A DNA stretch of 64,000 bases from Microvelia longipes (lineage: Eukaryota > Arthropoda > Insecta > Hemiptera > Veliidae). The position numbers and the translations under genes are program-made. Below are positions 24,078 to 36,226 of this stretch, piece by piece. How positions within the stretch are numbered: the first letter of the stretch is position 1; each line of letters starts with the position of its first letter. The notes beneath the pieces are model-generated. The model was not told where the DNA came from. It did not search any database and worked only from the letters and a program-made list of their open reading frames with translations. The stretch covers positions 50,954,652 through 51,018,651 of the forward strand of contig JACMZG010001914.1 in the NCBI GenBank assembly GCA_018340805.1. The letters run 5' to 3'.

Positions 24078-24832
24078 ATTTTTAAAATCTCTAACGATTC
24101 ATTGTGAACTGGGTTATTGAAGAAATTAATAGCAGTTGAAAGTTACAGCTTGAGCCCTTAAGATACTAAATGTTTCATTAACTTAAACAAAAAATAAGAA
24201 TTCAATAAAACTTTTTTTTTAATTGTTAATTTTAAAATATATCTAAATTAACACGCATTAGCTTTTTTAACGAAAATGATTTTATAACTTTAAGCTTATG
24301 AACTGTTATGAATTGTCCAGTAGAAAATGAAAATACATTTTTTCATTACTAAATGAAAATAATTTATTCATAATTATGTTTTGGCAATTATTGTTAAAAA
24401 TAGATCTGTAAATAATAATATAGGTGGCCGAGCAATTTGATCTACGAAACCTAGATAAAATAAATTAATTTTTTAAAAAAGAAAAGAACGCGGTACAAAA
24501 AATTACAAAAGTGTTTTGACATAAATAGTTCACTTTTTAGCCACCAGAAAGGCCGTTAAGCGCTAGCGTCGGTCTAACGTGTTGACTACCCCGAACCAGA
24601 GACTATAGATACTTAAACAGTAAAACTGTCGACTCAATGGTGGAAAAATTTGGATTCCGGGCGACTCTAGCGCGGCGGGGACCTACCTTTCCAATTGAAG
24701 GGCGTGTCTTGATTTCCCGCTTTTTGCCCACAGTCAGTTGAAATTTAATTTGTATACTTTGTATAGTTATACTCTAAACTAACCTACACTTTAATCTTAC
24801 ACAGAATAACTTGTGATTATTTTTAAGTTTTT

Positions 24833-25024
24833 CATTTAAGTAATTTATTAATTTAATTGATTCAATCAGGTAATAATGAAATAGTGGCTAAAGTTTTACA
24901 CGTACTATAAGATAGATTTTGGCATTTAATGTAGCCTGTATTTTAATTACATCGGCGAGATGCGCACATGTGATTAAATGTAATTACCTGATGAAATCGA
25001 CTAAATCAATAAATTAATTAAATG
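24833..25024. mobile_element. Small palindromic (MITE-like) element
   Basis: Arms CATTTAAGTAATTTATTAAT...CAATCAGGTAAT and ATTACCTGATGAAAT...ATTAATTAAATG are inverted copies around a ~100-bp centre. There is no coding capacity and the target duplication is unclear. Confidence 0.65.
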
Positions 25025-26750
25025 AAATATACTTATCTGCCATCATTAGCGTTCTCTGGAAGTTTTAAAAAGGTTCTATTTACTTTTAGTTTCTGAATTT
25101 TGGAATTACAGAACATGCAACGGCGAACCGTTTTTGTGAAAAATACATACAGAAAACAATCAATTTTATAATAATAATAAATGTAGCTGTCATAAACAAA
25201 AATTGCCATGGTATTTATAAATTTAAATATAAAAATATAATCAGTCATTTTTGGAAAGCTATTGGGGTTAGTTCATGAGTTGTCCGCACCGGTCTGCCGC
25301 AGCGCTATTTTAGTAGCTTGCGATAATCAAATCCAAACTTTTCCTCATTTAAGTTAACCCCCCCCCTACCCTTACTATTTAAATCCCACACCCCTGCCTC
25401 GTGTCATCTGATTTAATTTAATTTTTCTTCTAAAACATATCAAAGTTTGACGTGTGAAATAACAACAAATTAAATGTGTTTTATTTAAATGTTGAATTAA
25501 ATTTTAACATTTTTGAAATGTGTTTTCTTACATTAGTTTTGAACTTCATTCGCTCTTCTGGTTATTTTGTTATTTGGTGTTATCATTAAGATGTTGCCAT
25601 GGATACGTTAAATGTCATAATATTGTGTTTTATACAGCCGACTGTGCACGATTCGTAAATATTCGGCTCTGACGATCTTTCACGAAGCAATGTTTTCATT
25701 TGTTCCCCAGGTACATGTTATATTTGTCGGCGTCTAACACAGAATTTTTCTATGATTTTTATTACTAGTTCTAATCTCATTTGCCTAAGTGCATAAAGAT
25801 AGAAGAGTCATTCTCATACCACTAGGCTGCTTTAAGCAGTCTTAAGAGGAAAAGTAAGACTTTGATGCTAGACTTTACTGTGTATGGACATTAGACATAC
25901 TTACGTTGAAACACCAGTGTCTATCTCCAGTGTCTATTTAAATGAAAACTTTTTAAGAGAAGAAAGCAGCTTACGTAATACCCCAGTTGCCTGAAGGCGT
26001 AGAGACATCGGTGTCTTATACCCTTTTGACGGGCTCAAAAGACTAATACAGCTAGAGGAAGAATACAAGAATCTCGTATCATTGCCAGGGTGGCTTTTTT
26101 TGGCAAAATTTTTCTTGCGGGAAAAATGTACCAAAAAAGAGAGAGAAATGCATTTACGCACGAAGACAGCGGTCTTTCAACAGTGTTTTGGACTCAGGGT
26201 CTGCCTCCATACCAACTAAAACTCACACTCCGCGAAACCCCTTGAACCTAGCCTGGAACAGTTATTCACATTACTTCAGGCTAAGTCTATCTTTGAGCCG
26301 TCGTCTCCCTCGCAACCTACCCCCTATTTCCCCTTTTGTCGAAGCTTTATAGTGGTCCAGACGTTGCAGGGAACTTGCAAAACGCCTAAACCAACCCCAA
26401 AATCTGACAAAAAAAAATAATAAAATAATAATAATTATGATAATAATAAAATAAATAAATAAAAAAAAAATAAAAAGCTCACAGGATAGTCTCAGCAAAA
26501 GTATTGATCATTTCCCACAAAGTCCTCGTTTTTCAGCATGACATTTCTATGATGTCGGCGTGATTGACCCATATATCATGGTTAGATTTAGTCTCTCGTT
26601 GGTCCATTTAGTACAATCAAAAAAAGTATGTGCTACGTTGTCAATGAGACCAGGGCAATAGAGACAATCAGAAGACTGATGACTTCTGATCATAAGTCAG
26701 AAGTCACTAAGGGTGGCTTAGTACCATGACGGCAGACTAGTGACGTCGTT
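25025..26750. other. Intron sequence, no gene recognised
   Basis: 25,260-26,730 is somewhat less AT-rich in patches (25930-26390), but the open frames there (26161-25934 and 26498-26271 minus) show no domain and end in homopolymers. Confidence 0.45.
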
Positions 26751-27030
26751 TTTTTTTTATTTTTTATATATCTATTATGATTTCACGCAAATATATCATC
26801 ATTTTTGATTATTTTGTCTTAAATTAAAAAAAAAAGAATTTAAAATTACTTTTCATTATTATTATTTGCATATATTCTTTTCATTATATGTGTTGTATCT
26901 AGTGATTTAATGTGACGTCACTGTAAAATACCCGCCTTTGTAGGGTTCATTAAAAATGTGTGTGCCGATAGGCGTTGTAGAGCGTTGGGGAGTTTCTAGT
27001 CTCCGTAGAGTATGGTACCAAATGGACATT
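26750..27030 (+). repeat. Interspersed repeat with TGACGTCACTG core, copy 1
   Basis: It shares GCATATATTCTTTTCATTAT, GTGATTTAATGTGACGTCAC, AAAATACCCGCC and TTTCTAGTCTCC with the reverse complement of 48165-48400. There are no ORFs. Its type is unknown; a decayed MITE or SINE are both possible. Confidence 0.65.
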
Positions 27031-28741
27031 GTCACTCTCCCATACTCCTTATTACTGTGCTATTCAACCCTAGTCCTCCCTCTAGCAGTGTAAATCTCTT
27101 TTAACGGTCTGAAACAGTCTATCGAGGAATAGTAGAACTAGTTGTAACCAAACGTGCCTTAGTATAACCATTTTACTGAAAAGGCTAATTATGCTTTTTT
27201 AATGTTTTCCATTTATTCCTATTTATAACCTTGTTTAAATCAAATTGACAAAACGAATTATTAAAAATAATCAAATTAAGATAGGTGAAGGAACAAGGAT
27301 ACAAAGTAGGAATAGATTTGAGGGTTTGGAATCGAATTAGGGTTAAAAGGGATTGGGGTAGGACCGAAGATTAGGGAGGTATGATAGAACAGCTGCTACT
27401 CCAGGTTTATTGACCTAGGTCTCTCTTTAGGGTGAAGTAAAGTTAACTTGATCCTTGTTTTTAGTATACCCTTCCTCAAGTAATTGTCGAATCTCCGCTT
27501 ACAATGTCGTAGTTTGTTGGATCGCCACCCAGTGCTTCCACTCAGTTTTTAGTGGGTGTTATTTTTAACGGTTCCTAGGGTACATGATGTAGTTTATTGA
27601 TTAATAGATTAGTGGATAGTAATAAGAAAAGAGGTGATGGATCACCTAGCAAGAGGACAATGTCGTTGGACCCCTTTTGCTAACTCCCTAAGATAGACAA
27701 TTTTAGATAAATTATTAAATAGATAGTATTCTATCTTATGATTCTAAACAAAGGTATTCTGTGTGTAATCCTCAGAAGAGCCGCAATTTTTTCTCTAAGT
27801 TTCTATAGGTTTAACCAGAAACAAAATGGGCCCTACTAAAAGTCAAATATTTTGCCAAAACCCTGGTTTATTTAGGACTAGATGTCATAGGTTATTACCT
27901 GACATTTCATATGCTCAGGAACACCAAATAAACGGTTCTTTTTCTGGATACACGAAAGACCTATGATATACATTTTAGTAAAATTTACTTTTGCAAATAA
28001 AAATGTATTTATTTATTTTTAAAAGAGTAGTACTTGTAAGGATGTCTATTCCTCCATTCCTATCTCTCTCTAAGGATGAGAAAACTGATACCTTCTTTTC
28101 CTGGTCCTTTAAAAAGAAACTTAGTGTAGTCGCTGAACATGTCCAACAAAGAGCTATGACTCTTCTGGTTTCTGTAATATAAATTCTACCAACACACTAA
28201 AACTGCATAGAACACAAAACACATGCGTCAGGTATATTTGTTATATTCTGGTCATGTGAAGCTGGAGGGAATCTGGACTTGACAGAGGGATTGAAACTAA
28301 TGTAAATGTGTACACTAGTGCCGCTAAACGTAATTAGTCGTTGAATAATATAAATCTTAATTACAAACAAATGCATGGAACAAGCGTAACTTAATCGAGA
28401 TTAATTAAAACAGCAGTTTAAACTACTGTCGCTATTTACTGAGCTTAATATTGAATCGTTTAGTTTAAGTAAAATTTCTTGTAAACAAGAAAATTTAAAA
28501 TTTCAAGTTTAAAAACTTACGTTTAAAAAAGATTATCGTGGTGTTATTTTGGCAGTACTGATATTTCTTTGTTTTTAAATTTTAAATACACTTGATTCTA
28601 AGTCAAAATGTTTGCACGTTTAAAGAGAGCTACTTTTGGCTAAACAGGCGAAATTAGGTAGGTAAAACACAGGGGGGATGGAAATAATAGTTTTTTCTTA
28701 CTGATCATCAATATATAAGTTTTAATCTAATTTATATTTCA
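27031..28741. other. Intron sequence, no gene recognised
   Basis: No domain-bearing ORF or RNA that I can support. Confidence 0.45.
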
Positions 28742-28983
28742 GAGTTATATATAATTACGATTAATGAAAACTGCAGTCGTAAAGTAAGTATTCATTTATT
28801 TAATAATTACGACGTTTCACTGAGCAAAGGTCAGCATCTTCAGGTAATTATAATAAATGTTTAATTAGTGCCATTAATAAAATTACCTGAAAATGCTGAG
28901 TTTCGCTTAGCGATACGTCGTAATTATTAAATAAATTAATATTTACTACAGGATTGCAGTCTTCATTAATCGTAATTATAGCA
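28742..28983. mobile_element. MITE with ~100-bp inverted arms
   Basis: The left arm starts ATATAATTACGATTAATGAA and the right arm ends TTCATTAATCGTAATTATA. The arms share ACTGCAGTC, ATTTATTTAATAATTACGAC and CTCAGCATTTTCAGGTAAT-type segments with scattered mismatches. About 242 bp in all. The outermost AT bases make the target duplication ambiguous. Confidence 0.85.
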
Positions 28984-31149
28984 TATTATGTTGAATATCA
29001 GTCCAAGAAATTTACTCTTTTATATTTAAGATGTTTTTTTTTAAAAAATACGTTTATTCCACAGTGTGATTGAATCCAAATGAAAATGAACAAAAAAAAT
29101 GAGTGTACTCGTATAGTACTTCGCAATTTTCTCGATAACTTATGATTCGATTCGCTCATCATCAAAGAGTTATCTACAGTAAAGGTAGTTAAGTGGTTAA
29201 CTATAACTTAATTTGGTCAAATTTAGCCACTCTATACTCTCCCCCTCAGAATGTAAAAGTAACACGTAGGATGCTCTACAATATTTGAGGTAACAACTCA
29301 ATTCCAGTTGTCGTATGTTACACATTAAATAGTAGAATTTTTTATGGCTATCAATCACAATCCCAATATAACTAATATAAAAGCAAATAAATTAATGATC
29401 CTGGAGATTGAGATTTACTTGAATAATGTTAAAAATAGGCTCATAAAAATTTAAAGTGTTTTATGTGAACGTAGTTTATATTGCATTTGTTTGTAGGAAT
29501 CGCAACTATGGGCTCAAGAAAAATTCCAACGTAAAGTGTTATGAACCGGGTTTTCATTTGAGAAAAATGTCTTGTCTTTCATTAGACTTTTCTTTCCTTC
29601 AGCTCGAAACGAAACACGAACACATTTACAGCAAACTCATTTTCAATTCACAATACATTTTGTGCTGACAGAGAAGCCTTTGAATATTAGAAAACCTTGG
29701 CCCAGTGAAATCCAGCCTATATCGCCTAACCTCTCCAACACCAGCCTAAAGCCTACATATATTACACTAACTGACAGCCTAACTGACAAGTTACTCCTCC
29801 AAACATAACATTTACATGAATACGTGATAATATGAATGTCTCTTCCGAAGCTATTACACGTCATTGTTGAAAATAAAATTACATTTATTTATAAATATAA
29901 GTTTAATAGAAAAATGATTTAAACATTTCTTCGCGAACTAAATTCAGTTTTGCTCCTTCACGCAATATAACTGACGTAAAATGATAAGACATTTTAACTC
30001 GCCACTCGACGGTATTTTCGTTAATATAATTTTAAACTGCAAAAATTTATTTTTATAACAGTATAATTTCTTTTTTTTCGTATGGGATAAGAAAATAATT
30101 TCATTTCTACATCTGGAAAAGATCTCTAAAGGATAAGTAAGAGATGTTCCGTTTTAAAACAGTTAAAATTCTCCAGCAAATACAGATTTTAATAAGCGTC
30201 AATGACAAGCTTTCTTCGTTTGTTCCTTATTTTAGGAGAAGATGCTCCTAAAATCCGTATGCTTCGCGTGAGAATCAGAGCCAAAAGTTTTTAAGCTTAA
30301 GTGATAAACATGATTTAGCATGTTAGAGCGGTTGCCCTGGTTTAGCAAATTAATTTTTTAAAAGACTTTAGTAAATTTCGTAAAATTGCTTTTCTGTGTA
30401 GAATAATGGTTTGAGAAACTAAATTCTTTATTAAAAATAAAATAAAAACTTTAGCAAAAGAAAAATCTAAAAGATTATTTTATAGACAAAGTAAATCTTG
30501 AAATATTCAATCTACAAAGACAAGTATTGCAAAGGAGTAGTATCTCTTGGACATTGATTTTCAGGGAAATTCAAAACTAACGATTTCTTTGTGAAATTTT
30601 AGACAAGAAATATTATGAGGATGAGGTAAAATTTTTGAATAATTTAGGAAAAAGGGAGTGGACTGAGTCAAGACCCGGGTACAAATAAAATAATGCTTGG
30701 AGGAAAATTGGAAGGAAAATCTTTTTAGTATCTCCAAACTTTACCTCAAAACTCGTTATTAAAGTTTTGTGTTCTTTTTCTGAAGCAAGCAAACACCATA
30801 AACAATATATCTGTGGTTTGTCATCGCCCTGATAAATTAGACGTAACGAAACAGTGTCAAGCCTTCGATAATGACGAATTCTGATGAATGGAACCTTTCC
30901 CAAGTACAGCATAGCAGTTTCCATGTTACATTCGTAGATGCCTCTCGGTCAATTATATTAATTCACGTTTACAAAACTCGGTAGTATCCAAATTATGTAA
31001 AAACCTAATAAATTACTATATCTTTATCGCTGTGCTTAGTTATTTAAAGAAGGCAGAGGAATCGGTTTATTTTTATTTACTTTTCCTAACGAATTTATCA
31101 TTTTGGTGCTATAGAAAATTTATTGTCTTTCCACTAAAAATCCAACCCG
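28984..31149. other. Intron sequence, no gene recognised
   Basis: The minus-strand ORF 30924-30613 (103 codons) and the overlapping plus-strand ORFs near 29500-29800 show no family hallmarks. Confidence 0.4.
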
Positions 31150-31382
31150 AGATACGAGGTATGTTCAAAAAGTATCGCGAATTTGTTTTTTTTCAAAATT
31201 ATTTATTTATTCAGAATCTATTTTGTCCCCTTCAAAGTAATCCCCATGAGATATTATACACTTGTGCCAACGGTTTTTCCAATCTTCGAAGCACTTCAAA
31301 AAATCATATTTTTTATCTTGTTCAGCTCTCCTTCGATGTCGTCTTTATCTCGTCAAGCGTAGCATAACGTCGTCCATAGCAG
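31150..31382 (-). pseudogene. mariner transposase C-terminus with terminal inverted repeat (relic)
   Basis: Read on the minus strand it encodes KYDFLKCFEDWKNRWHKC and then HGDYFEGDKIDSE with a stop at 31207-31209. This is the conserved C-terminal tail of mariner-family transposases (W..R...C....GDYFEGD). Beyond the stop comes the terminal repeat ACGAGGTATGTTCAAAAAGT at about 31154-31173. Upstream, another frame reads RYATLDEIKTTSKES, so there is at least one frameshift. The catalytic DDE region and the other end are absent; the relic is cut at about 31390. It is inactive. Confidence 0.85.
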
Positions 31383-31514
31383 CTGTCAACAATTAAATGA
31401 ACATTCAAAATGGCCGAGGTTGTCGGCATAAGTTTGCTCTGTGTGTGTGTGTTTTTGTTATCATCGTTGATCTCAGTGTGTATTGCTTATGAATCGAAAA
31501 TTAGCAACAAATCG

Positions 31515-31812
31515 GGTATGAGTATGTCGGAACTTTTCCTCACCACATCAAATACGCTAAGCTTAATATATACTATGCGGACTCGCTACGCTCGTCCTCA
31601 GAAAGTAAATATATTCGTTTTACTCCCAGCAGCGACCTATCCAGACATTAGCCTCACTCAATGTTGCTTAATTTTTATGATCCAAAACAAATCGTAGGTA
31701 CACTTGCCGTATTGATACAAAACTTTGTATGCATATTTTTTACACATATTTTTTTATATACTTGTGCTGAATTTGACTCAATGAGATTAGCTTCCGATTC
31801 TTTACAATTAGT
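31515..31812 (-). mobile_element. Hairpin-ended 5S repeat family, partial copy
   Basis: The tail (TCGGAACTTTTCCTCACCAC, GGACTCGCTACGCTCGTCCT) is followed by the 5S-like segment at 31625-31682, seen as GCTGCTGGG...GACC...GTTAAGCAAC on the minus strand, and by part of the body. The hairpin head is missing. Confidence 0.75.
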
Positions 31813-32579
31813 TAAAAAGGGTTTACAAGTCACTCGAACTGGTCGATTCAAAGTACGATTTCTATTTTTAAAATTGTATTTCATTTTTAAAGCTTATTTT
31901 GATAACGATAATAATTGCTTTTGTTTCAGCTTTTCTCTCTTTGCAATGTAGATTGAAAGCGGCTTTCCTTTTATAATAAAAGCTTACTTGCGGAGATAAT
32001 TTTTTAAAAAAAATTCTTATTGTTTAATTAAAAAAAAGAAATATATATTTTCGGTTTTGTTAGATTGAATTTACTTTTGCAAATTGAAGTACCTGTAGTA
32101 GATATTGTTAAAATAAATTACTATTAGCAAACAAGGAAAACTCTATCTAACCTTTCTATTTCTAGGAATCCCGGGAGATCTGAAATAAAACTTTTGAATC
32201 TTTAAATAAAAATACGGAAAGGTCAAATTGACACAAAGCTCCTTCAATTAATTATGTCCCGAAATAGAACAAAAACAGAACAGCAAGGTTGAAGTAGTTT
32301 TACTTAAGAGCTTGGGAAATATGGTTAAATATTTAGATAGGAAACTTAGTATCTTAAGAGTACTTAAAGAAAGGATTACTTTACTTTCTGACTTTAAAAT
32401 CTAATTAGAAAACATTGAGTAGAAGAAACTGAGAAAAACGAGACGGCATAAGGAACCAAGAGCAAACGGATTTAAGAGCAAATGGAACTAAGAGCAAACA
32501 TGAAACATTAAGGAGGTGTGACTCGAAGTGTAAGGTCATCAAATTTAAATAAAAGAAAAGAAAGTTTGGATCCATTTAT
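31813..32579. other. AT-rich intron sequence, nothing recognised
   Basis: No supported feature. Confidence 0.45.
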
Positions 32580-33294
32580 ACTTTTCCTCATTTATATCGT
32601 AGGTAAATAAAAAAGTATTGTGTTTTCTAAAAAAATTCCGACACCCAGGTGTCACCGGAATCATCCGTTTCTGATTTTTTAAAGGCCTTCTGAGTGGTTT
32701 TCACAAAGTTGTCTGCATGTGTGTGTTTGTGTGTCTGTTATCATCGTAGCTCCTACTATATTTATGCTAAAGAGTAGAAACGTAAAACAAAAATCAATCT
32801 AACGCTGTAGTTGTACTGTTCGGAAAATATTTTTTATGACGTCATTAACCTGCAATTATGACGCAGAAAAATGATGTGATCGAATTGAGATTTAGCACTT
32901 ATGTAGCCTTTATAAAACTAACATATGAGCAAAGTTTTATCTTTGCACATATGTCAGTATTAGATCATTTTTTAACAAATGACTTGTGTAGGTTAGTAAA
33001 AAAAAGTAAAAAATCAGAAAATAATTTAATTGAGTTGTAATTTGGTACATGTATAAACCTTTGCGTAGAAAATATGTACACTAAGATTAATACGACAAGT
33101 ATGTCTATGATTTTGGTTGCATTGTAAACATTAAGCAGCATTGAGCGTAGTCAGTGCTGTAAGGGTGACTGATGAGTATGAAACGGAAGAAATTACTATC
33201 TGAGGACGAGCAAAGCAAGTCCGAAGCAGGGAGAATGAGCGTAGCGAATCCGATTGATGAGGAATAGTTTCGAGGTACCTCTTACCTGACTTTT
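32580..33294 (+). mobile_element. Hairpin-ended 5S repeat family, full-length copy A
   Basis: The head is ACTTTTCCTCATTTATATCG with GTAGGTA, the family hairpin. A GT-rich tract lies at about 32718-32740 and ATGACGTCATTAACC at about 32836. The 5S-like segment spans 33120-33175 (ATTAAGCAGCATTGAGC, GTCAGTGCTGTAAGGGTGAC). The tail is GAGGACGAGCAAAGCAAGTC, GAATGAGCGTAGCGAATCC, GAGGAATAG and CGAGGTACCTCTTACC. No ORF of note. Length about 715 bp, nearly the same as the copies at 45200 and 54563. Confidence 0.85.
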
Positions 33295-33583
33295 TACTTC
33301 CGTCATTGAACAACGAAATCTTAGTTGTTGCTTAATGTTTCCGATTTGTGCGGTTCCCCAATCCTGATGAAAAGACAGCTGACAATGAATTCTACCCATG
33401 ATTCTAGAATTAGATAGGCCATTGACATAATTAGATCATCATCTCGTAAAAAAGTAGATGCATCATAAAGATTTTTTCAAAGCTTAAATGAGGTGGATTA
33501 TACTGTTTCTTTTGGATTGAACAATTTCCTGCATGGATGACTGTTGTTAGTCGTAAATATTATTAAGTGGAGAACTTTTATTG

Positions 33584-34045
33584 TTTTATCTCCAGACGGT
33601 GTATAATGTGAAGTTATTTGAATAGTTTTTAGGATGTAAAGAATGACATGTGTGCTTTCTTTTCTTGTTTTATCTTGCATTCTCTCTTTGAATTAAAATG
33701 TGTTTTATTGGGTTAGAGCCATTATTATCATTTTCGTAATCCCGTACATTATAAAGTGACCAATCAATTGTTGAACACTTTCCCGAGGCGGTCCCCCAAA
33801 ATATTTTATGAGGGGGCCCGACCAAAAAAATATTTTTTGTTGGCTCAAAATCTGTTTCAGGTCTGACAAACTTGTTCGGAAAAGTAAAAATATTTTGGAT
33901 TTTTTTTGGAGGCAGCACCCTTAATACTTATAAGGGGACCGTTATGAGGAGAATCCGACCAAAAAAAAAAAAGTTGTTTAGAGCAATAACAAAATTATTT
34001 TTGATTAATTTAGGGCAGGCGCAGCACCCCAATACTTATTGGATG
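33584..34045 (+). mobile_element. Foldback-like family Z, partial copy
   Basis: It starts TTTATCTCCAGACGGTGTA and continues TGTGTTTTATTGGGTTAGAG and then the ~112-bp internal subrepeat (GGCTCAAAATCTGTTTCAGG, GGAGGCAGCACCC). The second inverted repeat and hairpins are missing. It runs into a fragment of the hairpin-ended 5S family at 34045. Confidence 0.75.
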
Positions 34046-34104
34046 AGAAAAGCGACTTTGATGTGATGAGTAAAAGCTCTGAGGTACCCCGTACCCACGT
34101 TTTT
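34045..34104 (+). mobile_element. Hairpin-ended 5S repeat family, tail fragment
   Basis: TTGATGTGATGAGTAAAAGC and then TCTGAGGTACCCCGTACCC are the family terminus. Confidence 0.75.
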
Positions 34105-35180
34105 CACATATATGTATCTATCTATTAAATCTATATATATGCCTAGTAATTGTGTTTAGTCTACAATATTAGTTTCTCCTTTAGAAAACTTGAGCAGACA
34201 AGAAGAAAAATTCTCATTACCGGATTGATTTGAACGGGTAGTATTTTTCATTGAAAATTCAATGTGAAGCCATTAGTGATGCCGAGTGAGTTTGTAGTCT
34301 CTTCTGTTCTTTTTAAGTCTAAAAATTTGTCGTTTAGGAGTAAAGACACGAAAACTTTCTGAGGTTTCCTCTCCGCTGTTCTAAATCTTATTCTCTTAGA
34401 GAAAACCCCTCTCAAAAGACTTTTCCAATTGAGTTTTAAAGATTTTTCACGATACCTACTAATATAAATTGGTATAGCTTGCTCTTCTGAGTCGGGTGTA
34501 ATAGAACTCACTCTACATTCTTCTTTTAGATCTTCTATTTCCAAAAGATTTAGAAATGAGATAAAAGATTAGAGATCTTACAGTAGAATACCTTTTTAAA
34601 ATGACCTAGAAGGTGTTTTATTGTCACTTGTTCACTGCCTACCTAATCAGTATTTACTAAAAGCTTTGATAATACACTATAGTGAGAATCCTGTGTATAC
34701 GGTATAAGTAAAGTAATATATGAACCAAGTAGGGAACAAATGCGATTTCTGTCAGACCTGGCATCTAGTTCACATTTCGTCCACCAGGGAGTTGACTCAA
34801 AATAATTTTCTTATGGGCGCAGCCATCTTGTTTTACCCTTGTAAATGTAAACAAACTATTCACGGTACTAAAATTTTTGTTTTCATTGCATTTCTTTGTA
34901 CACATTAGAATAAAATGTTATTAAATTGTGTGAGAAATACGTTTTGTCACATCCAGTGGACGTTTTAGTTCGAATCTATAAATGCTAGGTTTGTTTAAAT
35001 TACTAAAAACGAGCAGCTATAAATTTTTTTGTGTGCACCACAACTTAGTACAATTTTGCGAGTGATATTTGTTTTTACCCCTCAAATATTAATTGTAATT
35101 AGACTTTTAACATCTTTAAGCTACCATTTTAAATATATTAAATGCAATCGTAAATTCAAGTTAGGTATATTTAAAGTTAC
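34105..35180. other. Intron sequence, no gene recognised
   Basis: A minus-strand frame at 34544-34248 is charged and fairly protein-like, but it starts on a non-ATG codon, has no recognisable domain and no upstream continuation. Confidence 0.4.
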
Positions 35181-35329
35181 ATACTGTCGTCTGCATGTTC
35201 TTCAAAAGCTTAATAAAAATATGTGGTATACCTTCACTATAGTTTCTGTCTTATAGACAAATAGAAACTATAGTGAAGGTATACCACATATTTTTATTAA
35301 GCTTTCGTAGAACATGCAGACGACAGTAT
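35181..35329. mobile_element. Near-perfect palindrome with ~68-bp arms
   Basis: ATACTGTCGTCTGCATGTTC at the left is matched by GAACATGCAGACGACAGTAT at the right. The arms continue through AAGCTTAATAAAAATATGTG and GGTATACCTTCACTATAGTT to a ~10-base loop. Only one or two mismatches and one small indel are visible (TCAAAAGC against GCTTTCGTA), so it is young. Confidence 0.9.
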
Positions 35330-36226
35330 GCGTGATAATTTAATGATTTTGTATTAAATTCTGTGAAATTATTGTTACAATAATTGTATAACTAAATTAT
35401 ATTATTTTAAACAACTAAATCACGTACATATTTAAGTACCAAAACACGATAAAAAATAAAAATCACCTAATTTTATCATGGTTGCCAATAAAACTAAGTA
35501 TAAAACGTAAATCGTAAAAAGCTAATACGCAATTATTCCAATTTTTACTATTTTTTTTATTTTTAAGCTAGCTATCAGCTGATCATAATTATTTTATAAA
35601 TTAATTTTCCTTATTTGTATACCAAATACAAATCTAAAGTAATAAACAAGATATGCGGGTTTACGTCACAGTGTCTCAAATCATGATTACACAAATCGAT
35701 ATTCTGATGACCATTGTATCAGGGTCATAGTTGGTACAGGATGTAAATAATGTTATAAGGTAGTGAGCTCTTATTTTTACTACAGCCCTAGTAAAATATT
35801 TAATCATTTTATTGACTTTTATCAAGATCGTTTGATTAAAGGGAAGTACCCGCATTCATAAAATACACTATACGGATGGCCAGTGCTACCAACCGGAACC
35901 TAGCTCTCTGTTAGATGTTATTGATTTCTATTTTAGTAAAAATATTCCTCTACACAAATCATTCCATGAATGCAAAAATACAAACATGTTGTTAAAACTA
36001 AATACGGCTCTTCGGCTCGTAGCTGCTACGCGCTATGGCCTCTCCAATGGCGTATAGCCGTATACACATGTTCAACTAAGTATTTGTGCGATGTCCATTC
36101 CAACAGGATTATTCACTCCTAAGTGTGGACGTTTTTTATAAAATGTTAAAAATTACGCTTCTAATTCTTTTTGATTTTTTTCATAGACGACGGCGCTACA
36201 GTAATTGCTTTTGGTTGTGTTTTCAG
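35330..36226. other. Intron sequence upstream of the Ig exon
   Basis: Contains a compact hairpin group at 36002-36065 (outer ATACGGCT/AGCCGTAT, inner GTAGCTGCTAC and GCTATGGCC...GGCGTATAGC). The splice acceptor GCTTTTGGTTGTGTTTTCAG ends it. Confidence 0.5.

Larger units (their letters stand above)
14102..36226 (+). other. Putative 22-kb first coding intron of the Beat-family gene
   Basis: The donor GGTATAA and the acceptor TTTTGGTTGTGTTTTCAG flank it. It contains the 52-bp satellite, SINEs, a mariner relic, several MITEs and hairpin-ended repeats, and no other gene that I can support. Confidence 0.6.

Noticed and set aside
30613..30924. 103-codon minus-strand ORF
   Set aside because: No recognisable domain, AT-driven composition, no splice context; likely chance.
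31032..31367. Plus-strand 111-codon ORF
   Set aside because: Shadow of the mariner transposase tail on the opposite strand.
34248..34544. 98-codon minus-strand frame, charged
   Set aside because: Begins on a non-ATG codon, no domain, no adjoining exon; could be an exon remnant but I cannot support it.
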